This document shows positions 39,521-49,977 of a DNA stretch of 64,000 nt, piece after piece. The position numbers were made by a program, and so were the translations under genes. The stretch comes from Peronospora farinosa. Taxonomy: Eukaryota > Oomycota > Peronosporomycetes > Peronosporales > Peronosporaceae. The notes below the pieces were generated by a model. The model had not been told where the DNA came from and did not search any database. It worked only from the letters and a program-made list of their open reading frames with translations. Numbering within the stretch: position 1 is the first letter of the stretch; every line of letters starts with the position of its first letter. The stretch is from the NCBI GenBank assembly GCA_947646735.1, contig CANTFK010000986.1:496001-560000 (forward strand), given 5' to 3'.

Positions 39521-39721
39521 GTGATATACAAGTCTGCATCTCTCCAATGGCGGACGCCAGGCATTTGTAACAACTTTGCATAAGGCAAAACATCCTGTAA
39601 GCAATAAGTAGCTGTGCAGTACGCAGTAATAGTAAACAAAAAGTGGCGTAATCAGTATCAATGGTTATTGCGTATTTGATATGCAAATGCCACTAGTACA
39701 CCCAGCAGCACATTTTCAATT

Positions 39722-40684
39722 CTAGTGGCGATACCGCCGACTCCGCTTTTGCTCAGGACTTCGGCTGGAGCTCTTTGATCGTCGCCTGCGATGACTACGA
39801 CCGTTACTTCGATCACGATGACGTCGGAGCTCTCGACTCCTCGACCGGTCTCTGTCTCTCCGTCGTTTTCGATCATTAATGCGACTACGTTCTGGTTCGC
39901 TTTCTCTCCGCCTGCGCGTACATTCCTCTCGTCTCGACCTATCAACCGGGTGCCGTCTTTTCAGTTTGTCTTCTTTCTTGTCCACTTTTATCTTCTCCAT
40001 CAACTCCTTCAGTTTCTTTCTGATCTGCACGTAGCCCATATGCACTTTTCCCCCAAAGTGATCAGCTAGTCTCCGATCACTGTCAAAAATACTTAGAAAA
40101 GCACCACACACATCACAGACCCGCAACTTCTGGTTCACATTGTCTACCATCATGGTGACACTACTGGCATTAGAATTTGCAGTGCTCTGACGCAGCACTT
40201 CTCTCCTCTTTCTCTTGAACAGTTCTACCTGTTCCATCAGCTGTAGCGATTTGTCGACATCTCCGTCTTGTGCTGCTTGCTCGGCTTTGATCGTAGCGTC
40301 CTGTATATCCTGTGTAAACTGTAGGACCTGCGTCCTGTCCTGATTATCATCTCCATCCTCTTCCAATCGCTTCTGAGCTCGCGTGATCTTCTTTTCAACG
40401 TCAACCAGAAATTTTGACAGCTCATTAACCAATTGTCGTTCGTACTCAAAATCCCGTTCATCGTTCTCTTCCTGTTCAAAAGCCGAACGCAGGGCAGGAA
40501 CATGCAACAATTCGCAGGCGCCAGAATCCAGACGTGTGTGCTGGAACAATTCACGCGGGCACAAGCCACACAAGTAGAACTTGCATACCTTTGGATGATG
40601 GAAGTCTAGTATGGCTTCATTCGGTCGGTCGCCATCGCGGTTTAAACCCATGAGACTATCGAGTAACGCGCGCTGGGCGTCCAT
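39722..40684 (-). CDS. LUC7L: LUC7-like U1 snRNP splicing factor
   Basis: A single exon of 320 codons. It starts Met-Asp-Ala-Gln-Arg-Ala-Leu-Leu-Asp-x-Leu-Met-Gly, the typical LUC7 N-terminus. The first zinc finger lies around residues 34-60 (Val-Cys-Lys-Phe-Tyr-Leu-Cys-Gly-Leu-Cys-Pro ... Cys-Glu-Leu-Leu-His). A coiled-coil middle follows. The second finger, Cys-Asp-Val-Cys-Gly-Ala-Phe-Leu ... His-Phe-Gly-Gly-Lys-x-His, is at about 190-220. The C-terminal 80 residues are an Arg/Ser/Lys-rich RS-like tail. LUC7 proteins sit in the U1 snRNP and help choose 5' splice sites in the nucleus. Length and order match the family well. It converges with the gene at 37667, with 201 bases between the stops. 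Confidence 0.95.
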   Translation of the reverse strand: MDAQRALLDSLMGLNRDGDRPNEAILDFHHPKVCKFYLCGLCPRELFQHTRLDSGACELLHVPALRSAFEQEENDERDFEYERQLVNELSKFLVDVEKKITRAQKRLEEDGDDNQDRTQVLQFTQDIQDATIKAEQAAQDGDVDKSLQLMEQVELFKRKRREVLRQSTANSNASSVTMMVDNVNQKLRVCDVCGAFLSIFDSDRRLADHFGGKVHMGYVQIRKKLKELMEKIKVDKKEDKLKRRHPVDRSRREECTRRRRESEPERSRINDRKRRRDRDRSRSRELRRHRDRSNGRSHRRRRSKSSSRSPEQKRSRRYRH

Positions 40685-40701
40685 CAGTACGAGATCAAGA
40701 A

Positions 40702-40716
40702 GGAAAATGAATATGA
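40702..40716 (-). promoter_or_regulatory. Initiator-like element upstream of LUC7-like gene
   Basis: TCATATTCATTTTCC on the - strand, 18-32 bases before the ATG, resembles the oomycete initiator consensus (TCA plus pyrimidines, then CAWTTT). The call rests on sequence resemblance only. Confidence 0.3.
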
Positions 40717-40741
40717 AACCCTTTCAAAACTGTTACATGTG

Positions 40742-42180
40742 ATGAATGTTAAGATTTGGAGCCACGTTATCGATTTCTTATTTGAGGCTCTCCTTACCCG
40801 ATTGCGCAATACTTTCTAACCCGATTGCGCAACACTGTCACAAAAACAATCAAAAAAAAGGCCGGACTTGTGGTCGTCGTCAATTATTAGTAGCCGTTTA
40901 GGCAAGTAGTCAATCACTATGACAAGTTTCTCAGATAGCGACGGAAGTATAGACGGCCGTGAGAGAAGTTTGCTTGATCGCGAATACTTAATCGATCAGC
41001 AACTACAGCCTTTTATCATCAGCATTACCTGAGGCTTCCATAATGCTCAGCACTTGGCATCCAGGCGTAATCGAGACGACCGACCAATATTGCTCGAGAT
41101 TGTAGACGTCATGGGATATCACACAAGATACCTTTTACCGCAATGCAATCTCCGATTGCGATTACCTTACAATTGACGTTGTATCGGTTGGGACTCGATT
41201 TACAACGTGCATAGATCGACGAAACTCGCCGAGAGAGAGGATAGCATTAGTAAGTCGTCACATAAGATCCATCACGGCGATTTAGCAGCACTTGGCTGCT
41301 AAAGACAGATCATCCAACGTCACGACAGTTTTGCAGTCACAGTTTGCGCAGAACAAGGCTCGCCATCCTATCTTCCAGTCTCATTGCAACACATACAATT
41401 TGGCAGGTTTGTTGGCTTGACCGCGAGCACTGACGGTAGACTCAGTTTATTCGGGAGGTGATCTAGCAGACAACACATGCACAAATACGTCGACGGAACT
41501 TTATGTCTTGTTGCCGGCTAGCTTGCTCTTGAGTTTCTTAGTGAATCCCTGATCCCTGTTGCATTGCAGCCTTACCCCCAACAAGTCCAACGGGAAGTTT
41601 GTATTCCTAGCTATCACCTAAGCTTTAGAGAAGTGGAAATAACAAATTAAGCGTGTTTCTGCATCTAAATTCTACGGTCATCGTCATCGTCAAGCACATC
41701 TTTCTCTTTGTCTATAGGTGTTCTTTTTACGACATGTAAACTTTGTTCACTGTAGCTAGCGACAGCAGACGAGTCAGCGGTGAGCACCGCACCTAGAACA
41801 TTAGAAGAACGTTCACTGCATAGACGTCGTGTGCACGAAGTATCCGGAATAATGATGTGCATAGCGTAAATGGCTCATTTTAGAGAGAAATGTTCTTGAT
41901 GTGGCAAGCGAAAATTTATCTCATCGAAAATGTACTGCTTCTTCCTATGCTAACGAACTAGTGAGTTTTGTTAGCAGGGCGTATAAAGTTGATGCGTTTA
42001 TCGGCTGCTCTGACGTGACGAAGTCCTTGTTGGGGTTTCAAGCGTCATTGATAGAGTAGAGTGTCAGCATCCTGAGATGTTTTAGACTAAAATTCAAATC
42101 AACATTGGCTGTCAAGGTCTGGACATCCAGATCAGTGATATATTAATATGCTTCTTTGCATTTGGATAAGACTTATTTGG
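40742..42180. other. Intergenic region of 1.4 kb, no gene seen
   Basis: Both strands were scanned. The longest open frame (41862-41665, - strand, 65 codons with an acidic Asp run at its end) has no supporting features. The region separates two - strand genes and may hold the LUC7-like promoter and the 3' untranslated part of nothing recognisable. Confidence 0.5.
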
Positions 42181-43047
42181 TTACGACAGATCTGTTAGCG
42201 GTTTCTTGGCTAGCACAAAGGTGAATGCCACCGGGGTGTTGTCCCGTCGACTGCGCATGGGGACCCATTCGCGTCCAAAATGCGTTCCTTGATTCGCGAG
42301 TGCAGCTTGCACCTCCATCTCCCATGATAGTTCACTGAACACGCCTTCGAGCACGTTATTCTCACCGTATATGAACAATGTCTCGCCCACCTCGCTCTCG
42401 CACAGTTGGCTCAATTCTGTAAAGAGACCCAGTTCACTTCCCGTTACGAACGCTTCGCCCACCATATCGGCCCAGATTTCACTGCCTGGAGCCGACAAGA
42501 TATCGATGGTCTTGAGCAATGCGAGATTGCTTGCACGCGTGAGGTACATCGTAAGACCTTCCATTGCCCAGAACGTGGGGATGTCTGGATTAAACCTACT
42601 CGACAGTAAATTTTCTTCCCAATTGAAGTCGTTGAGGTTGGCCACGATGCAGTTGTGACGTTCTGCAATAAGCTCGGGGTCCAACTCATTCAACACCGCG
42701 CTCTTATGTGCGAAGAGTTGGACGCTTTGGTCGATCTCGAACACGTGACATCCACGCAATGAGCCGAGTCGGAACGCTCGGGTGTCTAGCCCTGCACCCA
42801 GTATCACCACTTGCCGGATGTTTGGATTGCGATGCAAAATGGCCTCGTCAAGGTATCGAGAGCGCAGCGCCATGAAATCTCCCGGTCTATAGGTCTCGGC
42901 TTTGAAACGCGGCACGAGCTTCGGTGCGATCTGGCGGGTCAATGGTTCAGCGAACAGGTCGAGAATCAAGTGATCGTCTCGGGCGCTTTCAATGGCGCGC
43001 AAGCAGGCGTCCACAAAGCTCATGTACTGCGCAAAATCCTCCCGCAT
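42181..43047 (-). CDS. Leucine carboxyl methyltransferase-family SAM enzyme
   Basis: A single exon of 288 codons. Residues about 82-95 read Val-Val-Ile-Leu-Gly-Ala-Gly-Leu-Asp-Thr-Arg-Ala-Phe-Arg, the S-adenosylmethionine-binding motif I of the LCM (PF04072-type) methyltransferases. Motif Phe-Glu-Ile-Asp (about 107) binds the ribose. Ala-Asn-Leu-Asn-Asp-Phe (about 143) and Phe-Trp-Ala-Met-Glu-Gly-Leu-Thr-Met-Tyr-Leu (about 170) follow as in the family. The variant with Gly-Ala-Gly-Leu-Asp-Thr-Arg is common in bacteria, notably actinobacteria, where the substrate is mostly unknown; eukaryotic LCMT1 methylates PP2A. Which role applies here cannot be read from sequence. It is probably cytosolic, with no signal peptide. 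Confidence 0.88.
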   Translation of the reverse strand: MREDFAQYMSFVDACLRAIESARDDHLILDLFAEPLTRQIAPKLVPRFKAETYRPGDFMALRSRYLDEAILHRNPNIRQVVILGAGLDTRAFRLGSLRGCHVFEIDQSVQLFAHKSAVLNELDPELIAERHNCIVANLNDFNWEENLLSSRFNPDIPTFWAMEGLTMYLTRASNLALLKTIDILSAPGSEIWADMVGEAFVTGSELGLFTELSQLCESEVGETLFIYGENNVLEGVFSELSWEMEVQAALANQGTHFGREWVPMRSRRDNTPVAFTFVLAKKPLTDLS

Positions 43048-44531
43048 TTGAAAAGCGGACGCAGGAAAGAGAAAGCGGATGTTGACGGTTTATGAACTGA
43101 GCTTGAGCTTGGGAACTCTGATTACTACTAGGTACGTCGATAAATACGTCAGTGGTTTAACGTCAACGCAGGGCATCGTTCGGTATGTGATTCTAGGTAC
43201 AGCCAGCTTGTGAGCACAAGCACATGGAGGCTTTCTACCCATCTCTATCGCTGACTGGAGGGAGAGCGGAGGTGTCGTCACTGACATGCAGCCGGCGTCT
43301 CTCGCACGTCATGCCCCGATAAGAGAAAAATCGCCTCAAAAATTGTTGCAGCTTGACAGTCGCAGGCGGACGTACTGCTCAAAGCAAATAGACGCATACG
43401 GCGTCACGGGTGCCTCTCTTGAGGCAAGTTAGAAAAAAGGGTCTGGTGACGACAAGCAGTTGCTCCAAACGCCACGGGAGTCGCCACGTTCGACTCGTAC
43501 AGCGTATGCAGCTACAGCTGAATTCGGCGTGGTGGACGTCGTGCACGAACCACTTTATCATTGACAAGCGTATCGACATGAAGCAGAAACTCAAAACAAA
43601 CCAAACCAAACCGAGGTCCAGTGATGTAACCCCCGAGGTAGGTGCGTGGCTACTAACAACGGCGTCGTGGCACAATTAGCGAAACCAGCAATCTTGAAAG
43701 CAAATCGTTGAGTGTCATCTAAAAGTTGTGCATCTGTTTGCCATGCAAAGCCTGCATCATCAATGCTGATTCAACACAGTAACGCCACGTTCAGGTGTCG
43801 GCTATGATCGCTCGACACATCTCGATTAAGCACAGAGCACACTTACACATACACATATGAATGCTTTCAGCTCGTATCGCTGCTTATACAATGTTCTTCG
43901 TCATTACTTCAGGAGCGAGACGGTCAAGATACAGCATGGCGAATTGTCAAGGAGGCCTGTACAGCGCCGGGTGACCTCAAACGGGGCAGCAACCATCCTC
44001 AAGATTTGAGCTACTGTCCCAGAATCCGCACACCTCTGGGCCTCGAGCTCTCATTGATGTTTTCAGCACGAGACCTTCCAGCCGACGCAACAAGCACACC
44101 ACATTGATCACGGGTCACTCTAGAATGACTGCTTGTCCACAAGATGCAGTCCCAATACCTGCTCGTTTCAGTGCGAATTGTCACTAAGATGCACACGCTA
44201 CTCCACTTGTCCATTCCATTTGGGTTTTGCTGGAGTCGTCAATGCACTAGCTCGGTGTAATGTACGCTTCGATCTGACTCCATTCGATACTGAAACTGAT
44301 CAAATTTGTAGTGGAGAGCTATTCATGACAAAGAAGCACTTGCTAATCCAAGTCATCGCTAACGGTGCATCGTGGTGAGAATGCCGTAATATCCAGTACA
44401 TTGAATATGAAGATGCGCTGGTAGACTGTAGTGTAGTGCAATTTCAGTTTACTTACATGCAGCTTTATTGAGCACTGCTGCAGTGCTCTTCTTTGTCGTT
44501 TTCTCTACGTCTTCTGCAGTCTCTGTGGCAC
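43048..44531. other. Intergenic region of 1.5 kb, no gene seen
   Basis: Open frames of 60-98 codons occur on both strands (for example 43410-43679 +, 43675-43379 -) but overlap each other and show no domain, signal peptide or conserved motif. The 5' part serves as upstream region for the methyltransferase gene, and the 3' part is downstream of the lipase gene. Confidence 0.5.
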
Positions 44532-46709
44532 TTAATGCAGCCACTTGTACGAGTTTGCAGAGGCACCGGCCATTTTCTCCAGATGATGATCAAGGCATTT
44601 TTCAATGCTACAAAGGTGGCGAATGTAGGCCAACTTGGGCCACACGGCACGCTGACCACCTTTGATGTAATGTATCATGTCCTGCATGGTGGGATTCAGA
44701 ATGGCTTTGATGCCGATCGATTCGAGGAAACGAAAGTCTGGAATAATTGTCACGTTTCCTGAAAAGTTCTGCTGAAAGTATGAACTGAACTGGTGCCCGT
44801 AGATTTTCGGAAAGAGGCCTAGGAACGCCAACATCTTGAGTCGATGACGCACATCGCCAGCAATAACGCTTTCGAGCTTGTAAAAGATGCTCTTGTTGTT
44901 GCTCGGTTTGTCGATCTCGTCACTGACGAACGGTACGACGTGAGGATTCACTTGAGAAACGATGAAATTGGTCACATCAAAGCCGCTGGCCATCGTCTCC
45001 ATGGGCAAGTCGTGCTGAATGCTACCATCCACCCACTCCTTGCTCAGGGACGCGTACGGAACGATATCTCCTTGAAAATCTCGTGCCATAAGTTGTTTTC
45101 CTTTCATAATGCCAGGTAAAGAGCAAGACACCGCAACGGCACTCCAAAGAAGTACGTGCGGCGTGTTGATATGACTCAACAACAGCTTCTTTGGACCTTT
45201 GTGACCCGTGATATCGGACGCTGAAACTGTAATACACACATGGCGACCTGTCTTCAGGAAAGCGTCCTGAAACGTGTAGCACATAGTCTTCTCTTCGGCA
45301 TTCATGGGCTCACTGTAGTAGTGCTCTGTCGTGCGCTCGAAGTCGGATGAAGCCACGAGGAAGCCAGTCTTTACGCAATGCGCGAGCTGCTCAAGAAGCG
45401 GTGGGAACCAGCGGATTCCAAATGGGAAATAACGCGTCGAGATATCGCTGACCAAGACTTCATTCAAGAGTTCTTCATTTGTCCTGCACGCAGTAAAGGC
45501 CGCAATGATAGAGCCACCTGAGGAGCCTGAAATGACATTCGGTAGTACATTTGCCTCAAGCAGCGTGCGTATAACCCCCATGTGATACATTGCAATAGAT
45601 CCGCCACCGCTCAAACACAATGCCGTCGACCCGAACGATTGCTTCATCCGCTGAAAGTACCGAAGTTTTTCCGCATGAGGAAACTTCTCGTCACTCATTT
45701 CCGCAAGCGTATCCAATGCGCGGATCACTAACGCATTATATCTCGTTATCGCCGTCTTAGTACCAGAGTTACATTCCAGATGCAGACTAGGTGAATCGAC
45801 ACCCAATTCATTGCGCATAACCACCGAAGCCACGACATAGCATAGCTCCTTTACATTGATCTTGTCTCCACCGTCAAGCGTACGTGTCAACGTGTCAACG
45901 TTGCATCGCATCTGCATGAAGTCGCAATGTTCCGTGTCTTGAGCCCGAATTGTAGTCTTCCAGTCATCTTTACCTTCCAGTACGTCCAGATATTGTGCCA
46001 TTTGCTTCCACTCCTGGTAGCTTTTAGTCGTCTTCATGAGTCGACGCAACCTCTCAGCTTGTTTGTCACGCACGCAAAAGAGCCCCACAAACACGCCTCT
46101 CGCTACCAAGAGAAGCTGCTTCACTACTTTCACAGTGACATACAACGAAAGCGAGAGCACAATGCGTGCCATCTGATACAGTGCAACAATCCATTGCAAG
46201 ATAATCACCACTTGCAGACCGCAGAACCACCCCACCCGCTTGTATTTGTACACGAGCAGCACGACAGTACTGACAATAGCCGCCCCTACCAATGGTCGCG
46301 CGACTACCTGCGGGTCCGACAAGTTCTCGAGTTTAATGTATCGGAGACTTTGAACCACCATCCGAAACTCTGCCAACGCGTCGTTCCCAAGAACCACCAC
46401 AACACCCCTACAGTATTGCACATACTCGTCGAGATGCGCTGGGGCGTCGGCAAGCCGTGCAAACAGTACGACAGCTAATTTGCTACCCAGACCAAGCACC
46501 ACAACAATGCCGCCCACCACGTTGGCCACAAACTGCGCAAACCGGTTCGAGTCCTTCCACGCTGCCTCCTCCCGCAGTGCGCGCTGCAAATTCTCCAAGC
46601 TACGCTTCTTGTTCACCAGTGGCATCCTGGCGAGTTTTGAGTGAATGCCGACTGGCAAGACGCGTTCTTTTTGTAGGTATAGACCCTCCTTGTGCGACAT
46701 GTGAGACAT
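44532..46709 (-). CDS. Patatin-like triacylglycerol lipase (SDP1/TGL type)
   Basis: A single exon of 725 codons. The N-terminal third has several hydrophobic helices (about 62-90, 135-165, 180-215). A DUF3336-like block (Thr-Lys-Ser-Tyr-Gln-Glu-Trp-Lys, about 225-250) follows. The patatin domain starts at about 365 with Leu-Ser-Gly-Gly-Gly-Ser-Ile-Ala-Met-Tyr-His (oxyanion hole). The nucleophile elbow is Gly-Ser-Ser-Gly-Gly (Ser about 396), and the catalytic Asp is in Trp-Val-Asp-Gly-Ser (about 555). This layout is that of yeast Tgl3/4/5 and plant SDP1 lipases, which hydrolyse stored triacylglycerol at lipid droplets. Both catalytic residues are present. The family usually has Asp-Gly-Gly/Ala/Ser at the second site, so Asp-Gly-Ser is acceptable. 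Confidence 0.93.
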   Translation of the reverse strand: MSHMSHKEGLYLQKERVLPVGIHSKLARMPLVNKKRSLENLQRALREEAAWKDSNRFAQFVANVVGGIVVVLGLGSKLAVVLFARLADAPAHLDEYVQYCRGVVVVLGNDALAEFRMVVQSLRYIKLENLSDPQVVARPLVGAAIVSTVVLLVYKYKRVGWFCGLQVVIILQWIVALYQMARIVLSLSLYVTVKVVKQLLLVARGVFVGLFCVRDKQAERLRRLMKTTKSYQEWKQMAQYLDVLEGKDDWKTTIRAQDTEHCDFMQMRCNVDTLTRTLDGGDKINVKELCYVVASVVMRNELGVDSPSLHLECNSGTKTAITRYNALVIRALDTLAEMSDEKFPHAEKLRYFQRMKQSFGSTALCLSGGGSIAMYHMGVIRTLLEANVLPNVISGSSGGSIIAAFTACRTNEELLNEVLVSDISTRYFPFGIRWFPPLLEQLAHCVKTGFLVASSDFERTTEHYYSEPMNAEEKTMCYTFQDAFLKTGRHVCITVSASDITGHKGPKKLLLSHINTPHVLLWSAVAVSCSLPGIMKGKQLMARDFQGDIVPYASLSKEWVDGSIQHDLPMETMASGFDVTNFIVSQVNPHVVPFVSDEIDKPSNNKSIFYKLESVIAGDVRHRLKMLAFLGLFPKIYGHQFSSYFQQNFSGNVTIIPDFRFLESIGIKAILNPTMQDMIHYIKGGQRAVWPKLAYIRHLCSIEKCLDHHLEKMAGASANSYKWLH

Positions 46710-48291
46710 AACGGATGAACGGATGGAAAATTTCGTTCATGCTGGCTGGGTCTTGCATCTATGAAGTGCTGATTTCTGCGGTAGGTGTTCGACACTTCGA
46801 AAATGTCACGGAGTCAATCAGTCGAATGAAACGCATCACAACTTGGGCTCGTATTGTATCTCTGGTTGTTCGGCGGTAGGTCTTGAACAACCAGAGCATG
46901 GCATTTGATAGCTCCGTGAAGACGACCTCTCGAACTGTACGTCAATGAAGCTTCGATCTTGCACCGACGCACAATATCCATCTAGCTTGTAGTTTTTTCC
47001 AGGTTGTAGCTTCTTCAGCAGCTATTTATCTGTATACAGGTGCAACTGATAGTTCATATATCGTTGTCAATGACATTGACATCAGGTTGCTGCTTCATTC
47101 GCCACATCTTGGTGAGCTGCTGCAGCAGATAATAGCTTCGGTGGAGATGTAGGCAACAGCTCCAACAACGCCCTGGCTTCTTTTTTCAGCAGCCAAAGCA
47201 TCTTCTTCGACTACAAAGCGTGGAGCGTCAAAATGACCGAACATGATAGCATTTGCACTAGCAGTTTAGCGACCTACGTGCTCAAGACGATGGTACCGAA
47301 GAAAACGTCGTGGCGCATTCCACCTGCCGAAAGTTGAGGGACTCCACACCGACTTTCTTCAGCAAAGATTCCACCAACCGCTGACATTTGCCTTGAAGTC
47401 TAGTCACGTGCTTCGGGAATGAAATCTGAAGACGAGCAACTGAGGCCCAGTTTGTCGTAATCTCGTGACCACCAGGTCGGACCAGAAGTTACGTCTCCGA
47501 TATTTACGAAGACACTCTTGACTCTTACACACTTGTACACCCAGGAGCACAAGAATGTTCGAGCGACTTACAGCTCGGGTACTAGAATAGCTGTAGTCTT
47601 TCCAGAAAATCTCGTAAACCATAACGAATAATCGACAATCTGTTTCCCCCACACAAAAAAAACCTTGCACGGGTACTCCACTTGAAGTCAATGCACGACT
47701 GGCTCCGTCTTGGGCTCCAAACTTTGAGCTGTGTACGTCAATTTTACACGGCCAGAATGCTCGAAAGCTGCTATGCTTCAGCACTTAAAGGAGGGATTTA
47801 CATTCTCACCACTGCTTTCGCTCCGCTTGAACTTGTCGAGCACTTCGGATGGCGTCCCAGAAAAAACTATCTGCATTGATCAAACAGACCAAGCACTGAC
47901 CAATTGCTGATATAGTGATGATCATGGATTGGTTGAGATGCTTCAAGTTGCCTACAATCATCTCCTAGAATACAGCAAATGATGATCAGATGATTGGATG
48001 CCAATCTGCCTGATTGCATAGAGTTCAAAGAGCGTGTTGGTGCGTGAAACAGGGCCAACGTTCTTACATGGATGGTATTCTCAAATTCTTTTTCCAGCCA
48101 TTAACAAAAGTGCAGCCACTGAGTGTTGCGCAGACGGTAAGAGGAAGTTGCAGCTGAGCCATTTGTCTGTTGCGACTTCCGTCGGCCTAATTATATCCTC
48201 TTGAAACACTGTTTCGGTCTGTCTCGAACAAGTTTCAAGAGTAAAGTCAGGATTTGCCATTGGGTGTGCAGTAAGTATTCGATCCCCCCAC
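46710..48291. other. Intergenic region of 1.6 kb, no gene seen
   Basis: The divergent spacer between the - strand lipase gene and the + strand genes to the right. The longest frame (47784-47404, - strand) lacks recognisable features. Promoters of both sides presumably lie here. Confidence 0.5.
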
Positions 48292-48471
48292 ATGGAGCGG
48301 AACAACGAGTCGGACACGAACCAAAGCTACACCAAGCACCCCCTTGTCACACAATTCGAACAAGAAGACGATAGCGTCACTGCTACTCGAGGTGAGGTCA
48401 CTACATTGACTGGAAGACTAGAAGAATATATGATTAGATACTTGCGGGATAAGCTACTTTCGAAGCTCTGA
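48292..48471 (+). CDS. Candidate small protein, 59 residues
   Basis: An ATG-started frame encodes a polar N-terminus (Met-Glu-Arg-Asn-Asn-Glu-Ser-Asp) and an amphipathic C-terminal helix (Thr-Gly-Arg-Leu-Glu-Glu-Tyr-Met-Ile-Arg-Tyr-Leu-Arg). There are no cysteines, signal peptide or membrane segment. It lies 205 bases upstream of the next + strand gene and could alternatively be the 5' leader or a first exon of that gene; no clear splice donor was found. Function unknown. Confidence 0.25.
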   Translation: MERNNESDTNQSYTKHPLVTQFEQEDDSVTATRGEVTTLTGRLEEYMIRYLRDKLLSKL

Positions 48472-48676
48472 CGCTAGCGCTTGTTGTTTCTGCTCTTCCT
48501 TTCGTCTTCTTCATTGTGTTGGGGTCATCATAGACGAGCAGCCTTGCTCTATAGTCGACATGCGAGGAGATATTTTTCACGCCGATCAGGTGCGTTTTCT
48601 TCTTCATCTTCTTCAGCCTTGCCCTCGCCCTCACCTGGTATTGAAATACCTTGGCACGTTCTAGGACGCTACCAAT

Positions 48677-49857
48677 ATGGTTAAAGGACAACAAAGCGAT
48701 GAAGACCAAGTGCATGTAGAAGCATCAGCTAGCTCAGACGGGGATAGTGATTGGAGTGGTCGGATTCGCGCGTCCATCGCCCGTTTGATGGAGATCGATG
48801 GCATTAACATGGACCCAGAGAGTAGCGCTAAGATAGCGGAGAAGGCAAAAGCTAGGATGGTGGAACAGGCCTTCAATGAACGAGTGGATCAGCTAGAAGC
48901 GGCAACTGTGACTGCCCATAAGGAATATTCAGACAGGTTGCGGCACGTGTATTCCGCCTCAACTGCAAAAAAGATGAAGTTGACGTCGGCGGAACCTCTG
49001 CGTACCACTGCGATGCAGTCTAGAAATGACTACGAAGCATTGGATGCATTAGCCATGGCCGCCGCTTCTGGCGCTCGACACGTTAACGAGCAAGCGGCGT
49101 CTATGAATTCGATGAAGGGGAAAAATGCCAAGCGGACATATAGTCTACTTCGCAACTCGCTGCCCTTGCGCGATAGAGCGAGTAAGCATATATGTTTTCA
49201 GTGGTTTGGTAATTATTCATCTAAGCTAACTACGAATCTGCTGCACGATTGTCTGCGCTTGTCTCTAGGTGACGGAGCAGGTAAGCACATTTCTTTTTTC
49301 AGTGATGACACTTTTCATCGAAGCTAAATGAATTTTGCTGCTCAATTCTCTGCTCTTGGGCTGAACGATGGAGCAGGTAAGCACGTTTGTCTCGGTGGAG
49401 TTGTCATTCGTTCTCTAACGACCGTGCGGTCTTTCTAGCCACGAAGCGAAGCCCAATACAAGTTCACGACCCGACATTAGCCCAGGCAGTGGACAAGCTT
49501 ACCAACAAGTTGATGCAGCTCCTCGTGCAGCTTGAAGCAGCATCGGATGCTGCTGCTACAGTAGAATCCATCATGGCCGCTGTATCAACGATCGCCTCGG
49601 AGACAACGGAAATGGGTCGCGTTGAGGAAACGGCCTTGGCACGCATTATGGAGATTGAGGAACACCGTCTGCAGATTATGCAGGGGCTCCTGGAATACGC
49701 AAAACGCAAGGAAGAGTGGAAACATGACCAAGAGGAAACAAAAGACAGCGTAGTGGATACATTCGCCAGTACGTCGCTATCGTCCGACACTAATGCCAAC
49801 GATACCGAGGCCGATGAAAAGCACATTGATACACACACAGAGACACTGGAACATTAG
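48677..49857 (+). CDS. Two-exon helical protein, distantly similar to 37667 gene
   Basis: Exons 48677-49181 and 49439-49857 join in phase (307 codons) over a 257-base intron with donor A/GTAAGC and acceptor TCTAG/CC. The N-terminal part is acidic and Ser-rich. Residues about 70-100 contain His-Lys-Glu-Tyr-Ser-Asp-Arg-Leu-Arg-His-Val-Tyr. The C-terminal half is a long helix with Ala-Arg-Ile-Met-Glu-Ile-Glu-Glu-His-Arg-Leu-Gln-Ile-Met-Gln. Both blocks match, in order, blocks of the protein at 37667-39520, but the zinc finger and poly-Gln are absent. The intron contains tandem duplicated donor sites (separate entry). The function is unknown and no named family is recognised. Confidence 0.7.
49172..49438 (+). 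repeat. Tandem repeats with duplicated splice donors in an intron
   Basis: Three diverged copies of a 96-99 base unit start at 49172, 49271 and 49367, each beginning GAnnGAGC(A/G)(G)GTAAGCA, that is, a 5' splice donor. The first donor is the exon 1 end. The second copy forms a possible 12-base microexon (49269-49280) between CTCTAG and GTAAGC that keeps the frame. The last copy runs into the acceptor at 49437-49438. Confidence 0.7.
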
Positions 49858-49977
49858 TGGGAAAAACGTAATGACTGTAATAAAGTGATACAGTTGCTGC
49901 GTGTTTCGTTCCAATCGAACAGTAAAAAGGCCAATTGATGACAGCTACTCTGTCATTTATGTCTGCCACATAAACAA

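Noticed and set aside
41665..41862. 65-codon - strand frame with acidic tail, considered as an effector fragment
   Set aside because: There is no convincing hydrophobic signal peptide and no RXLR or EER motif.
43379..43679. Overlapping open frames of 89-98 codons on both strands
   Set aside because: They mirror each other, have no recognisable domain, and the second-strand frame has a plain hydrophobic shadow composition.
47404..47784. 126-codon - strand frame in the lipase upstream spacer
   Set aside because: There are no motifs or codon regularity, and it lies in probable promoter sequence.
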